From assembly GCA_964453995.1 (NCBI GenBank), contig CAYVQC010000003.1, forward strand, positions 1 to 64,000: 64,000 bases of DNA, written 5' to 3'. The position numbers and the translations under genes were made by a program. Below, piece after piece: positions 8,170-17,742 of this stretch. Positions within the stretch are counted from its first letter, which is position 1, and every line of letters starts with the position of its first letter. The DNA comes from SKVR01 sp964453995. GTDB lineage: Bacteria; Bacteroidota; Bacteroidia; Bacteroidales; UBA7960. Below the pieces are notes generated by a model that was given only the letters and a program-made list of their open reading frames with translations, searched no databases and was not told where the DNA came from.

Positions 8170-10230
8170 ATGATTACCCAACAGTTAATTCATCCACGCA
8201 GCATCGTAGTGGTAGGCGGTTCAAACGACATTACCAAGCCCGGTGGAAAAGTTCTGAAAAACATTATCGACGGTAAATTTATCGGCGACTTGTATGTTAC
8301 CAACCTGAAGGAGAGCGAAGTACAAGGAATTAAAAGTTTTTCCGACCCAGCCGATCTGCCACAGGTAGACCTGGCCATTATAGCTATTGCAGCCAGGTTT
8401 GTGCCCGAAACCGTCAGGATACTGGCGATGCAAAAGCAGACCAGGGCATTTATTGTATTATCGGCAGGCTTTAGTGAGGAAAGCGAAGAGGGAGCCCGCC
8501 TGGAAAAAGAAATGGTAGATATCATCAACAGTGTGGGTGGATCGCTCATCGGACCCAATTGCGTGGGGATCCTTACCCCCAGTCATCACAGTATTTTCAC
8601 TTACCCTATCCCCAAACTGGAAGCGCATGGCTGTGATTTTATTTCCGGATCAGGAGCTACAGCCTGTTTCATCATGGAGGCGGGTATCCCCAAAGGGCTA
8701 ACCTTCAGCAATGTATTTAGCGTAGGCAATAGTGCCCAGATGGGGGTGGAAGAGATATTGAAATATCTGGATGAAACCTTCGACCCGGAAAAAAGCTCCA
8801 GGGTAAAACTTCTCTATATAGAAACCATCAGCAAGCCCCAGATGCTGCTGAAGCATGCTGCATCACTCATTCGCAAAGGATGCCGCATAGCGGCAGTAAA
8901 AGCAGGCAGCTCCGACGCCGGAAGCCGTGCTGCCTCGTCACATACAGGAGCACTTGCCAGTTCCGATTCGGCGGTGGATGCACTTTTCAGAAAAGCAGGC
9001 ATTGTCAGATGCTACGGTCGTGAAGACCTTATCAGTGTGGCATCGGTTTTTATCCATCCTCCATTGAAAGGAAGAAATATTGCCATCATTACACATGCCG
9101 GAGGACCGGCCGTAATGCTCACCGATGCGCTGTCAAACGGGGGGCTGGAGATTCCTCATATTGACAGCCCGGAAAGCCGGGAGCTGCTCACCCATTTGTT
9201 TCCCGGTTCTTCCGTAGCCAATCCCATCGACTTTCTTGCCACCGGCACTGCCGAACAGCTGGGTACCATAATCGATTACGTAGATGAGAAATTTGACAAC
9301 ATCGACGGGATGGTGGTGATCTTTGGTACCCCCGGACTCTTCCCTGTTTTCAACGTGTACGATACACTCGATCTGAAGATGAAGCAAAGCCGCAAACCTA
9401 TCTATCCCGTATTACCTTCCACCCTCACTGCACAGGAAGAAGTAGCAGCCTTTATTGGCAAAGGGCGCATCAACTTTCCCGATGAAGTAATCCTGGGTAA
9501 TGCCCTGGCACGCGTGTATCATACTCCCCCACCCTCTGCGGAAAACATTGATCTGCCAGAGGTAGACAGAAACAAAATCAGGCAAATCATCGACAACAGC
9601 CCCGAGGGCTACCTACCCCCGGAAAAAGTACAACAACTGCTGGATGCAGCAGGAATAAGGCGGGCTGGTGAGGCCGTGACCGATAACGCTGATGATGCCG
9701 CCAAAGAAGCACAGGAAATGGGATATCCTGTGGTAATGAAAGTAGTAGGTCCGGTGCACAAATCGGACGTGGGTGGCGTGGTACTCAACGTGAAGAATGA
9801 AGAGAAACTCAGGAATGAATTTGAACGCATGATGAAAATCAAGGATACAACAGCCATCCTGCTACAACCCATGTTATCGGGAATAGAGTTGTTTGTAGGT
9901 GCTAAACAGGAAGAAAAGTTTGGTCATATGATCCTTTGCGGTATGGGAGGTATCTTCATTGAAGTACTCAAGGATATATCCACCGCCATGTCACCTGTAA
10001 GTATGAATGAAGCGCAGGAAATGATCCGCAGCCTGAAAAGTTACAAGATCATACAGGGCGTGCGCGGTCAGGAAGGGGTGAATGAAGAACAGTTTGCAGA
10101 AGTATTGGTAAAACTCTCCGCACTTCTTAAAGAAGCACCCGAGATTTTCGAAATGGATCTCAACCCTCTGCTAGGCTCTAAAAAACAAGTTGTTGCAGTG
10201 GATGCGAGAATCAACATAGTTAAAAGTTAA
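8170..10230 (+). CDS. ADP-forming acyl-CoA (acetyl-CoA) synthetase, fused alpha and beta subunits
   Basis: This 686-residue NDP-forming acyl-CoA ligase interconverts an acyl-CoA plus ADP and phosphate with the free acid plus ATP. Its order is: CoA-binding Rossmann domain (about 5-130), succinyl-CoA-ligase-like domains (about 145-440), and an ATP-grasp domain (about 465-680). Both phospho-relay histidines are present: H258 in the SHTGA motif of the alpha part and H530 in HKSDVGG of the beta part. In anaerobes this enzyme makes ATP while forming acetate or branched-chain acids; the acyl specificity is not visible here. A symporter and a porin-like gene follow on the same strand after 257 bases, suggesting exchange of a small organic acid, which is inference. 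Confidence 0.93.
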   Translation: MITQQLIHPRSIVVVGGSNDITKPGGKVLKNIIDGKFIGDLYVTNLKESEVQGIKSFSDPADLPQVDLAIIAIAARFVPETVRILAMQKQTRAFIVLSAGFSEESEEGARLEKEMVDIINSVGGSLIGPNCVGILTPSHHSIFTYPIPKLEAHGCDFISGSGATACFIMEAGIPKGLTFSNVFSVGNSAQMGVEEILKYLDETFDPEKSSRVKLLYIETISKPQMLLKHAASLIRKGCRIAAVKAGSSDAGSRAASSHTGALASSDSAVDALFRKAGIVRCYGREDLISVASVFIHPPLKGRNIAIITHAGGPAVMLTDALSNGGLEIPHIDSPESRELLTHLFPGSSVANPIDFLATGTAEQLGTIIDYVDEKFDNIDGMVVIFGTPGLFPVFNVYDTLDLKMKQSRKPIYPVLPSTLTAQEEVAAFIGKGRINFPDEVILGNALARVYHTPPPSAENIDLPEVDRNKIRQIIDNSPEGYLPPEKVQQLLDAAGIRRAGEAVTDNADDAAKEAQEMGYPVVMKVVGPVHKSDVGGVVLNVKNEEKLRNEFERMMKIKDTTAILLQPMLSGIELFVGAKQEEKFGHMILCGMGGIFIEVLKDISTAMSPVSMNEAQEMIRSLKSYKIIQGVRGQEGVNEEQFAEVLVKLSALLKEAPEIFEMDLNPLLGSKKQVVAVDARINIVKS

Positions 10231-10422
10231 GAGTTTAGCGTTTAATTTTTAGTTGGATAATATCTACTAAAATCGCATGGTAAAAACTAAGATACTAAAT
10301 ACCAATTATATCGGAGATAAGTGATTAGTGAATAGCTAAAAAAGTAATTCTATGTCTCATTCAAAAAAAAAAATGGTCATCGGCATAGACAGACTCTAAA
10401 CTTTAAACTCTCCCCCACGCAC

Positions 10423-10475
10423 ATTAACAATTAACAATTAACAATTAACAATTAATTAATTAACGATTAATAATT
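10423..10475. repeat. Heptamer ATTAACA tandem repeat and AT-rich tail
   Basis: Four perfect copies of ATTAACA run from 10423 to 10450, followed by decaying TTAATTAA-type copies up to about 10475. The array sits just upstream of the symporter start at 10488, so the copy number could influence spacing of its promoter or leader. It is too short and regular to be a CRISPR array. Confidence 0.8.
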
Positions 10476-10487
10476 ATCATCCTTTCC

Positions 10488-11933
10488 ATGGACATAAAAA
10501 TAATTGTACTATCCCTGTATGCCCTGATGATCATCTACGTGGGTATTCGTGGCCTGCGGGCTACCCATTCGTTCAACGATTTTTTTCTTGGAGGCGGTAA
10601 TGTAGGCCCCTGGATGAGTGCTTTTTCCTATGGCACAGCCTATTTCAGCGCAGTACTTTTCATCGGTTTTGCCGGCAATATTGGCTGGAATTTTGGTTAT
10701 AGCGGCTTATGGATCGCTTTTTTCAATGCCTTTATCGGGGTGTTGCTGGTATGGTGGATCATCGGCTGGCGGGTAAAAAAAGCTGCTACCGACTATGGTG
10801 TGAGCACCATGCCTGAATTTTTGCAGAAGCGTTACAATTCCTCATCATTGAAGCTGATTTCCAGCATTGTCATTTTCATCTTCATGATTCCATACAGTGC
10901 TGCAGTATTCATGGGCTTGTCCTATCTTTTCACCTCCAATTTTGACATACAATACTGGCATGCCCTGGTTGGCATGGGGTTCTTTACTGCCATTTATATG
11001 GTGCTTGGCGGTTACAAGTCGATGGCACTGATAGATATGATCTTCGGGATGATCATGGTAGTGAGCGTTATCATTTTGTTTTTCAGCACAGTACACGAAG
11101 GGGGCGGACTGGCCCAAATCACTTTTGCCCTCGAGCAACTCAAACCCGAAGGATTAACCAGTGTAATAGGCCCTCCGGGATGGTGGCCTTTACTTTCACT
11201 GGTATTGCTTACCAGCCTTGCACCCTTTGCCATGCCGCAACTGATGCAAAAATTCTTTGCCATTAAAGACAAAGCCACCGTGAAGAAGGGAATGGTAGCC
11301 TCTACCATTTTTGCCATCATTATTGGGGGCATTGCCTATTTCATAGGATCCACCTCGCGGGTATTCCTTTCCCCCGAAAGCAACCCCGGAGCTTTTACCC
11401 CTGACGGCAAACCCATCTTTGATATCATTATGCCGGAGATCCTGGTGAACGTTGTTCCTTCATCGCTCAACGTGATCATATTATTGCTGATCCTGTCTGC
11501 ATCCATGTCAACCCTTGCTGCCCTGGTATTGGTATCCAGCTCAACCCTTGTGAAAGATTTTTACGCAGGATTCATCAACAAAAATGTAAACGACCGAAAG
11601 CTTACCCTGTTGATGCGGATCATGAGCGCCTCATTTATTGTATTATCCATTTTGCTTGCTTATTCAGAGATCGACCATATTGTTGCCATACTGGGAATAT
11701 CCTGGGGCGCATTGGGATCTTTTTTCCTGGGGCCATTCATATGGGGGCTGCTCAACAAGAAAGTAACCCGGGCCGGTGCCCTGGCATCGGGCATAACCGG
11801 TCTTACCGTTTGCGTTACCCTTTACAGCATGGGGCAACCCTCACCACAGGCAGGTACAATAGGTATGTTCGTTTCCCTGATAATGAACCCATTGGTTAGT
11901 TTATTAACCTCAAAATCCTCAAAAAGTGCGTAA
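10488..11933 (+). CDS. Sodium:solute symporter family (SSS) transporter
   Basis: This 481-residue protein has about 13 hydrophobic segments and belongs to the SSS family (sodium/proline, glucose or acetate type). Family features include the N-terminal helix with YVGIRG, the SFNDFFLGGGNVGPW segment, the AYFSAVLFIGFAG helix, and a GGYKSM loop in the middle. It follows an ADP-forming acyl-CoA synthetase and overlaps the downstream outer-membrane protein gene by 8 bases. Inner-membrane sodium symport plus an outer-membrane channel would form a complete uptake route. The substrate is not identifiable; a carboxylate would fit the neighbour but this is inference. Confidence 0.9.
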   Translation: MDIKIIVLSLYALMIIYVGIRGLRATHSFNDFFLGGGNVGPWMSAFSYGTAYFSAVLFIGFAGNIGWNFGYSGLWIAFFNAFIGVLLVWWIIGWRVKKAATDYGVSTMPEFLQKRYNSSSLKLISSIVIFIFMIPYSAAVFMGLSYLFTSNFDIQYWHALVGMGFFTAIYMVLGGYKSMALIDMIFGMIMVVSVIILFFSTVHEGGGLAQITFALEQLKPEGLTSVIGPPGWWPLLSLVLLTSLAPFAMPQLMQKFFAIKDKATVKKGMVASTIFAIIIGGIAYFIGSTSRVFLSPESNPGAFTPDGKPIFDIIMPEILVNVVPSSLNVIILLLILSASMSTLAALVLVSSSTLVKDFYAGFINKNVNDRKLTLLMRIMSASFIVLSILLAYSEIDHIVAILGISWGALGSFFLGPFIWGLLNKKVTRAGALASGITGLTVCVTLYSMGQPSPQAGTIGMFVSLIMNPLVSLLTSKSSKSA

Positions 11934-13179
11934 GACCATCTTGTTTTTGCTGTTTTACAGTATCTGCCTTGCAAATCATCCGGCATTTACCAATAACGAA
12001 AAGGGAGAGCAAAGCGGGGAAGAAAAAGAAAAACCGGTAAGTTTTCGGGTAAGTGGTTTTATAAAAACCGATTACTGGTACGATACACGCTCAATAATAG
12101 CTGCCCGCGAAGATCTTTTCCTGTTGTTCCCGGCCGATATCAATCCCGATACCAATGGCGCTGATCTCAATGGCGACGGATCGTTCAACTATTCAGCCGT
12201 TAGCAGTCGGATTGCAGGTTATATCAAGGGCCCCGATGCTTTTAATGCCAAAACATCAGGTCTGATTGAAGCAGACTTTTCGGGTGTTACCAATGCCGAC
12301 ATCAATGGATTAAGGCTGCGCCATGCATATGTGAAACTGGAATGGGAAAAAATTGACCTTATGCTGGGGCAATGGTGGCATCCTATGTTTGGCTTGGGAG
12401 CAGTACCTACGGTAGTTTCTCTCAATACGGGAGCACCCTTTCAGCCCTTTATCCGCAATCCACTGGTAAGCCTCACCTTCAAGCATGACCATTGGCAAAC
12501 CCTTGTGGCTGCCATCGCCCAGCGCGATAATGCCAGCGACGGACCGGATGGGGTTTCACCAAAATACCTGCGCAACAGTGCTATCCCCAATGTGCACCTG
12601 CAGTTTATTTACAATAAAAACACTACTACTGCAGGCTTGGCGGCCGACTATAAGATCATAAGGCCACGCATGGTTACAGACAGCTTTTATAAAACCGATG
12701 AAACCATAGGCTCATATGCTTTTATGGGATACATCAGGCACCGCCCTGGGTTATGGGATCTTAAGGCAAAAGCTATATGGGGACAAAACATGAGCGAGCA
12801 TCTTATGCTGGGCGGGTATGCAGAAAGCACAACAGACCCGGTTACCGGTTTTGTGAGCTATACCCCTTTGAATCATTTCTTCACATGGGCCAATATCGTT
12901 TACGGAGAAAAAATACAGGCCGGTTTGTTTGCCGGATATGCCCATAACTTTGGCACAAGCGAAGAGGTGGCCGGTAATTATTATGGTCGAGGGCACAACA
13001 TTGCTTATGTTTACCGTATTGCTCCTTCCCTTTCTTTTACTTCCGGAAAAGTACAATTTTCCACAGAGCTGGAATATACTGCTGCAGCCTACGGCACTCC
13101 TGGTGTGATGGGGAAAGTAACAGACCACAAGGAAACAGGCAACCTGAGGCTGCTCTTTACTGCACTGTACTTCTTCTAA
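11926..13179 (+). CDS. Outer-membrane porin-like beta-barrel protein
   Basis: This 417-residue protein starts at a GTG that overlaps the symporter stop by 8 bases, suggesting translational coupling. A signal peptide covers about residues 1-17. The remainder is rich in alternating aromatic/polar strands (GFIKTDYWYD, AYVKLEWEKIDLMLGQWW) and ends in Phe, as outer-membrane barrels do. Near residues 66-80 an acidic DxNxDG-type stretch (ADLNGDGSFNYS) could bind calcium in a loop. It resembles the porin-like proteins found beside transporters in Bacteroidota. The substrate is unknown; coupling with the symporter suggests a shared solute. Confidence 0.8.
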   Translation: MRKTILFLLFYSICLANHPAFTNNEKGEQSGEEKEKPVSFRVSGFIKTDYWYDTRSIIAAREDLFLLFPADINPDTNGADLNGDGSFNYSAVSSRIAGYIKGPDAFNAKTSGLIEADFSGVTNADINGLRLRHAYVKLEWEKIDLMLGQWWHPMFGLGAVPTVVSLNTGAPFQPFIRNPLVSLTFKHDHWQTLVAAIAQRDNASDGPDGVSPKYLRNSAIPNVHLQFIYNKNTTTAGLAADYKIIRPRMVTDSFYKTDETIGSYAFMGYIRHRPGLWDLKAKAIWGQNMSEHLMLGGYAESTTDPVTGFVSYTPLNHFFTWANIVYGEKIQAGLFAGYAHNFGTSEEVAGNYYGRGHNIAYVYRIAPSLSFTSGKVQFSTELEYTAAAYGTPGVMGKVTDHKETGNLRLLFTALYFF

Positions 13180-13265
13180 AAGATTTTGACTTGCTCATGT
13201 GGGAATAAGAATGTTTTGGGTAAGTAGCAGTGTTACTACACAAGAATAAGCGCCATGCCATTCAC

Positions 13266-14264
13266 TTACCTCATCTCATACGCTTCAAGGATCCCGTCCA
13301 TCATCCGGTTGTTATTTTCATCTATAACCCTGCGGGTGGGATCTTCATCATACCACGCGATGGTTTTTCTTATGCCCCGGGCAAATGGAATAGTTGCTTT
13401 ATAGCCAGGAACAAACCGTTTGATTTTGGTATTGTCGAAGATTACACTACTGGCCTTATCGCCATGAAGTTGCCCCCACAGGTTCATGCCCATTTTCTCA
13501 GCTTGTTGGCAAACAAAATCCGAGGCAATATGCACTGCATTCAGTTTTGCTCCGGCTGCATCAGCCATGGCCTGGTATATCTGGTTCCAGGTAAGCACCT
13601 CGTCAGAAGTGATATGGAAAGCATGGCCGATAGCCTGGATATTTCCCAGCAAACCACAAAAAGCTTTTGCAAAATCGATGGAATGGGTCATCACCCAAAG
13701 AGAACTGCCATCACCATGAATGATAACTTTTTGGCCCCTGCGCATTCTGTCAATGAGGGTAAAGTCGCTCCAGCTTCCAATGGCGGCAGGAATTACCATA
13801 TCGTAGGTATGTGAGGGCCGCACAATGGTTATGGGGAATCCCTTTTCGCGGTAAGCCTTTGTGAGCAGTTCTTCACAGGCTATTTTGTTGCGCGAATATT
13901 GCCAGTAAGGATTGGCAAGCGGGGTAGATTCGGTGATGATGGGATGACTTACCGGTTTCTGATAAACCGAAGCACTGCTGATAAAAATGTATTGGCTTAC
14001 CTTTCCTGAAAAGAGACCTATGTCCTGTTGAACATCATCGGTAGAAAAGGCAATAAAATTAACCACCACATCGAAAGAATGGTCTGCCAGGACGCTTTTT
14101 ACCTCTTCCGTGTTATGATAGTCTGCGGTAAGCGTTTTCACTCCACGTACAGAGATATTGCTCTTTCCCCGGTTAAGATGAAACAGATCAAATCCCTGCT
14201 CTAGGGCCAGCTTCGAACATTCCTTGCTGATGTTTCCTGTACCGCCGATAAATAATACCTTCAT
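13266..14264 (-). CDS. NAD-dependent epimerase/dehydratase (extended SDR)
   Basis: This 332-residue extended short-chain dehydrogenase has the N-terminal nucleotide-binding motif GGTGNIS at residues 7-13 and the catalytic pair Y-x-x-x-K in QYSRNKIACE. The length fits the UDP-sugar epimerase/reductase group, but the degenerate glycine motif is more typical of atypical members related to plant CSP41/isoflavone-reductase-like proteins. It faces dmsA across a 287-base divergent region and converges on the porin-like gene with an 86-base gap. The substrate cannot be assigned. Confidence 0.85.
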   Translation of the reverse strand: MKVLFIGGTGNISKECSKLALEQGFDLFHLNRGKSNISVRGVKTLTADYHNTEEVKSVLADHSFDVVVNFIAFSTDDVQQDIGLFSGKVSQYIFISSASVYQKPVSHPIITESTPLANPYWQYSRNKIACEELLTKAYREKGFPITIVRPSHTYDMVIPAAIGSWSDFTLIDRMRRGQKVIIHGDGSSLWVMTHSIDFAKAFCGLLGNIQAIGHAFHITSDEVLTWNQIYQAMADAAGAKLNAVHIASDFVCQQAEKMGMNLWGQLHGDKASSVIFDNTKIKRFVPGYKATIPFARGIRKTIAWYDEDPTRRVIDENNNRMMDGILEAYEMR

Positions 14265-14551
14265 GGTTATTGGGTTTGGTGTGATTAATCTTTAGTTTTT
14301 TTGAAGATGCAAGTTAATAAAAACTTAGCCTGTAATTTTCAACTGGAGAAACAGCACTCCAGTCTTTACAGTGTAATCACCTCACTTTAAAAACACTACC
14401 CAAAAACAAAATTCTTATTTTTAATCAATCTACATATAAATTAGACAAGGGGTAAAAGATTCTTTCAGGAAGGTTCTATTTTTTTCTATTTTCGGGTGAT
14501 TTACATAAAACATTTATCCTGACAATATATAAGCTCAATATCTGATCGTAA

Positions 14552-16978
14552 ATGAAGAACGAAAACGGAAAAAGCCCCCTGCAGCCTATACCCTTATCTG
14601 CAGCACTGGATCGCAGGGGATTTATAAAACTTGGAGCCCTGTTGGGCGGCGGAGTCATGCTGGGAGGAATATTGCCGGGTTGCATGGGAAAACTGCAGGA
14701 CCAAACAGCCGAGATCATTGAAATAGACGGAGATACCCTGATCATAAAAGCTGCCTGCCCCGGCCATAATTGTGGTGGAAGGTGCCTGTTGAAACTGCAT
14801 GTGAGAGAGGGAATGATCGTAAGGATTGAAACCGACGACCGGCCAGGCGATACGCTTGCCGATCCACAGTTGAGGGCTTGTATCAGAGGAAGATCTTACC
14901 GCCGCCGCCAGTACCATCCAGACCGTTTGAAGTATCCCATGAAACGTATTGGAGAACGGGGTGAGGGCAATTTTGAACGGATCTCCTGGGATGAGGCACT
15001 GGATTTGCTGGCAACAAAGATAGGGGAAGTAAAGGAGAAATATGGCAACCAGGCCATCCTCGTTCCTTATGGCACTGGCAGTTACAACCAGATCAACGGG
15101 CGCCAGACGGCAGCCCGACTTATGAATCTTTACGGGGGTTCCCTTGGCTACTACAACAGCTACTCATGGGCATGTATCTCAAAAGCAACACCCTATGTTT
15201 ACGGTACTTCCGTTACGGGCAACCAGCGCCAGGACTGGGTTAACAGCAAATACATCATCATGTGGGGCTGGAACCCTGCAGAAATGCGCGATGGTACCAA
15301 CAGCGAGTTTTTCATCAAAAAGGCACGGGAGCAAGGTGCCCGTGTGGTGTGTATCGACCCGCGCATGAGCATGAGCGCTGTAGCCCTTGCCGATGAATGG
15401 ATCCCAATCAGGCCGGGCACCGACGTGGCCATGATGAGTGCTATGGCTTACACCATCATTACTGAAAACCTTCATGACAAGGAGTTTATTAAGCGGTGTT
15501 GCGTTGGCTTTGACACTTCGCAAATGCCCGAAGGTTGCGAAAAGGAAGAAAGTTATTCAGACTATATCCTGGGCAAGAGAGATGCTATTCCCAAAACCCC
15601 CGAATGGGCAGAAGCCATTTGCAGTGTAAAAGCAGACACCATCCGCCGCATTGCCCGTGAGTATGCCACAAGTAAACCTGCTGTGCTCTACCAGGGGTAT
15701 GGCATGCAGCGCCGGGCCTATGGCGAACAAGTGGTTATTGCCGGTTGTATTTTGCCTGCCATTACCGGAAATGTAGGTATCCCGGGGGGCTGGGCAGGAG
15801 GACTGGCCTTGCAGGCCGACGATGGAGGGCCCTTTTGGAATGTGTTCCCGACAGGGAGAAATCCTGTTACTGCTTCTATTCCAGTATTTCTCTGGACAGA
15901 AGCCATCCTGCGGGGCACAGAACTGGGACCTGAAGAAGGCCTGAGGGGAGTGGAAAAACTGGATTCCAACATCAAGCTGATCTGGAATGTGGCTTCCAAC
16001 ATCCTCATCAACCAGCATGCAGATACCAACCGTTCGGCGGCGATTCTAAAAGATACCTCCCTGGTGGAGTTCATTGCCGTACAAGACCAGTTCATGACAC
16101 CCACAGCAAAATTTGCCGATCTCCTCCTGCCGGTCTGCACGCAGCTTGAAACATGGGGACTGCAGGATGGCTGGAAGTATGGCGACGAAGTTATCCTGGG
16201 GCCAAAGATCAACGAACCACCCTATGAAACGAAAAGTGATTACCAGATATGCACTGAGTTGGCACAACGTCTGGGCCTGGAAAAGGAATTTACCCAAAAC
16301 AGGAGTGAACGTGACTGGATTGAATGGGCCTTGCAGCGCTACCGCGACACCCGTTTTCCCGATGTGCCCTCCCTTGATAAAATGGAAAAGGAAAACACGG
16401 GTGTGCATTCCCGTGCAGTAACAACACCTGATGTGGCATTTCGACAATTCAGGGAAAATCCTCAGGCGCACCCTTTGAGAACCCCAAGCGGAAAAATAGA
16501 GATATTTTCCAAGACCCTTTTCGACATGGGAAAACCAGATACCATTCCGGCTGTACCCAAATATATCCAGGAGTGGGAAAGCCCCTTTGGTGAGGAAGCA
16601 CGGCGCTTTCCTTTACAGGCTCTGGGGCACCATTATATGGCGCGCGTGCATTCCACCCACGATGGTATTGACTGGCTGGAAGAGGCCTTTCCCCAAAGGG
16701 TGTTTATCAATCCCATCGATGCCGGGCAAAGGGGCATAAAAGACGGCGACAACGTATTGGTTTACAATGATCGTGGTAAGATTATGATTCCCTGCCGTAT
16801 TACCCCCAAGATCATGCCCGGAGTAGTAAATATTCCCCAGGGAGCCTGGTGGAGCCCAGACAAAAACGGTATTGACCGCCGTGGAAACATCAACGTGCTT
16901 ACTTCACACCGCTGGACACCCCTGGCCTTTGGCAATGCGCAACATACCATGATGGTAGAAGTAGAAAAAGGAACATAA
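14552..16978 (+). CDS. dmsA: Anaerobic dimethyl-sulfoxide reductase-type molybdopterin subunit
   Basis: This 808-residue bis-MGD oxidoreductase is the catalytic subunit for S- or N-oxide reduction. A twin-arginine signal (DRRGFIKLG, R21-R22) is followed by a hydrophobic stretch ending LPGC at C44, which resembles a lipobox. A [4Fe-4S] site is formed by C69, C74, C78 and C110; the first spacing is CX4C rather than the CX3C I recall for E. coli DmsA. The likely molybdenum ligand is S205 in YNSYSWACI, the position of the DmsA serine. Long blocks match the DmsA family (IPIRPGTD, RACIRGRSYRRRQY, INQHADTNR, LTTPSGKIEI-like). It begins a dmsABC operon with the next two genes. The exact acceptor is not proven by sequence. 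Confidence 0.92.
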   Translation: MKNENGKSPLQPIPLSAALDRRGFIKLGALLGGGVMLGGILPGCMGKLQDQTAEIIEIDGDTLIIKAACPGHNCGGRCLLKLHVREGMIVRIETDDRPGDTLADPQLRACIRGRSYRRRQYHPDRLKYPMKRIGERGEGNFERISWDEALDLLATKIGEVKEKYGNQAILVPYGTGSYNQINGRQTAARLMNLYGGSLGYYNSYSWACISKATPYVYGTSVTGNQRQDWVNSKYIIMWGWNPAEMRDGTNSEFFIKKAREQGARVVCIDPRMSMSAVALADEWIPIRPGTDVAMMSAMAYTIITENLHDKEFIKRCCVGFDTSQMPEGCEKEESYSDYILGKRDAIPKTPEWAEAICSVKADTIRRIAREYATSKPAVLYQGYGMQRRAYGEQVVIAGCILPAITGNVGIPGGWAGGLALQADDGGPFWNVFPTGRNPVTASIPVFLWTEAILRGTELGPEEGLRGVEKLDSNIKLIWNVASNILINQHADTNRSAAILKDTSLVEFIAVQDQFMTPTAKFADLLLPVCTQLETWGLQDGWKYGDEVILGPKINEPPYETKSDYQICTELAQRLGLEKEFTQNRSERDWIEWALQRYRDTRFPDVPSLDKMEKENTGVHSRAVTTPDVAFRQFRENPQAHPLRTPSGKIEIFSKTLFDMGKPDTIPAVPKYIQEWESPFGEEARRFPLQALGHHYMARVHSTHDGIDWLEEAFPQRVFINPIDAGQRGIKDGDNVLVYNDRGKIMIPCRITPKIMPGVVNIPQGAWWSPDKNGIDRRGNINVLTSHRWTPLAFGNAQHTMMVEVEKGT

Positions 16979-17115
16979 CAAAACCTGGGATTGGGAATTG
17001 AAAAAATAGGATTGGGTAGCTGGAGCGGACCAATGGATCAGGAAAATACTGACTTTTGATTTTGAATTGGTGATCAGAAACATTCGGACTTTAGATTTAA
17101 TTTACAACAATACAT

Positions 17116-17742
17116 ATGACGAAGAAAAAACAATGGTCCTTTTATTTTGATGCGTCGCAATGTTCGGGTTGCAAGACCTGCCAGATTGCCTGCAAGGACA
17201 AGCATGACCTTCCCAAAGGTATATTGTGGAGAAAGGTTTATGAAATAGCTGGCGGCGACTGGAAGCAAAAAGGCAGGAACTGGACATCGGGAATACATTC
17301 CTACAACCTGTCACTATCCTGTAATCATTGCGAAGATCCCATATGCATGAGCAAATGTCCTACAGGGGCCATTTATAAAAATGAAGAGGGCCTGGTACTT
17401 ATCGACGATAAAAAATGTATGGGGTGCGAATATTGCAAATGGGCCTGCCCCTACGGAGCCTTACAGTTGAATCCGCAAACCGGAAAAATGACCAAATGTA
17501 CCATGTGTGCAGACTACCTGGCAAAAGGCAAGCTTCCTTCCTGTGTTGCCGCCTGCCCCATGAGAGTGCTTGATGTGGGCGAATGGGAGATTGTGCGTAC
17601 AAAAGAAGATACCGGCAACGAATTCTTCCCCCTGCCCCCGGCAAAATATACAAAGCCCTGTCTTGCTGTAAAACCGCACCAATCAGGGAAAGCTCTTGTA
17701 AGATGGAAAATTATAAATAAGGAGGAGGTGAAGCATGCATAA
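17116..17742 (+). CDS. dmsB: DMSO-reductase-type iron-sulfur electron-transfer subunit
   Basis: This 208-residue ferredoxin-like subunit has four cysteine clusters: CSGCKTCQIAC near 18-28, CNHCEDPICMSKCP near 72-84, CMGCEYCKWACP near 104-115, and CTMC...CVAACP near 131-153. It should hold four [4Fe-4S] clusters and pass electrons from the membrane anchor to the molybdenum subunit. It starts 137 bases after dmsA and overlaps the dmsC start by 8 bases. Length and motif order match the DmsB/NrfC family closely. It has no signal peptide, as expected for a subunit exported together with a Tat-signal partner. Confidence 0.93.
   Translation: MTKKKQWSFYFDASQCSGCKTCQIACKDKHDLPKGILWRKVYEIAGGDWKQKGRNWTSGIHSYNLSLSCNHCEDPICMSKCPTGAIYKNEEGLVLIDDKKCMGCEYCKWACPYGALQLNPQTGKMTKCTMCADYLAKGKLPSCVAACPMRVLDVGEWEIVRTKEDTGNEFFPLPPAKYTKPCLAVKPHQSGKALVRWKIINKEEVKHA

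Noticed and set aside
10423..10475. Repeat array considered as CRISPR
   Set aside because: Units are 7 bases with no spacers and no cas genes.
13230..13814. Plus-strand open frame opposite the epimerase gene
   Set aside because: It mirrors the coding bias of the minus-strand gene, which has clear SDR motifs; no independent evidence for a protein.
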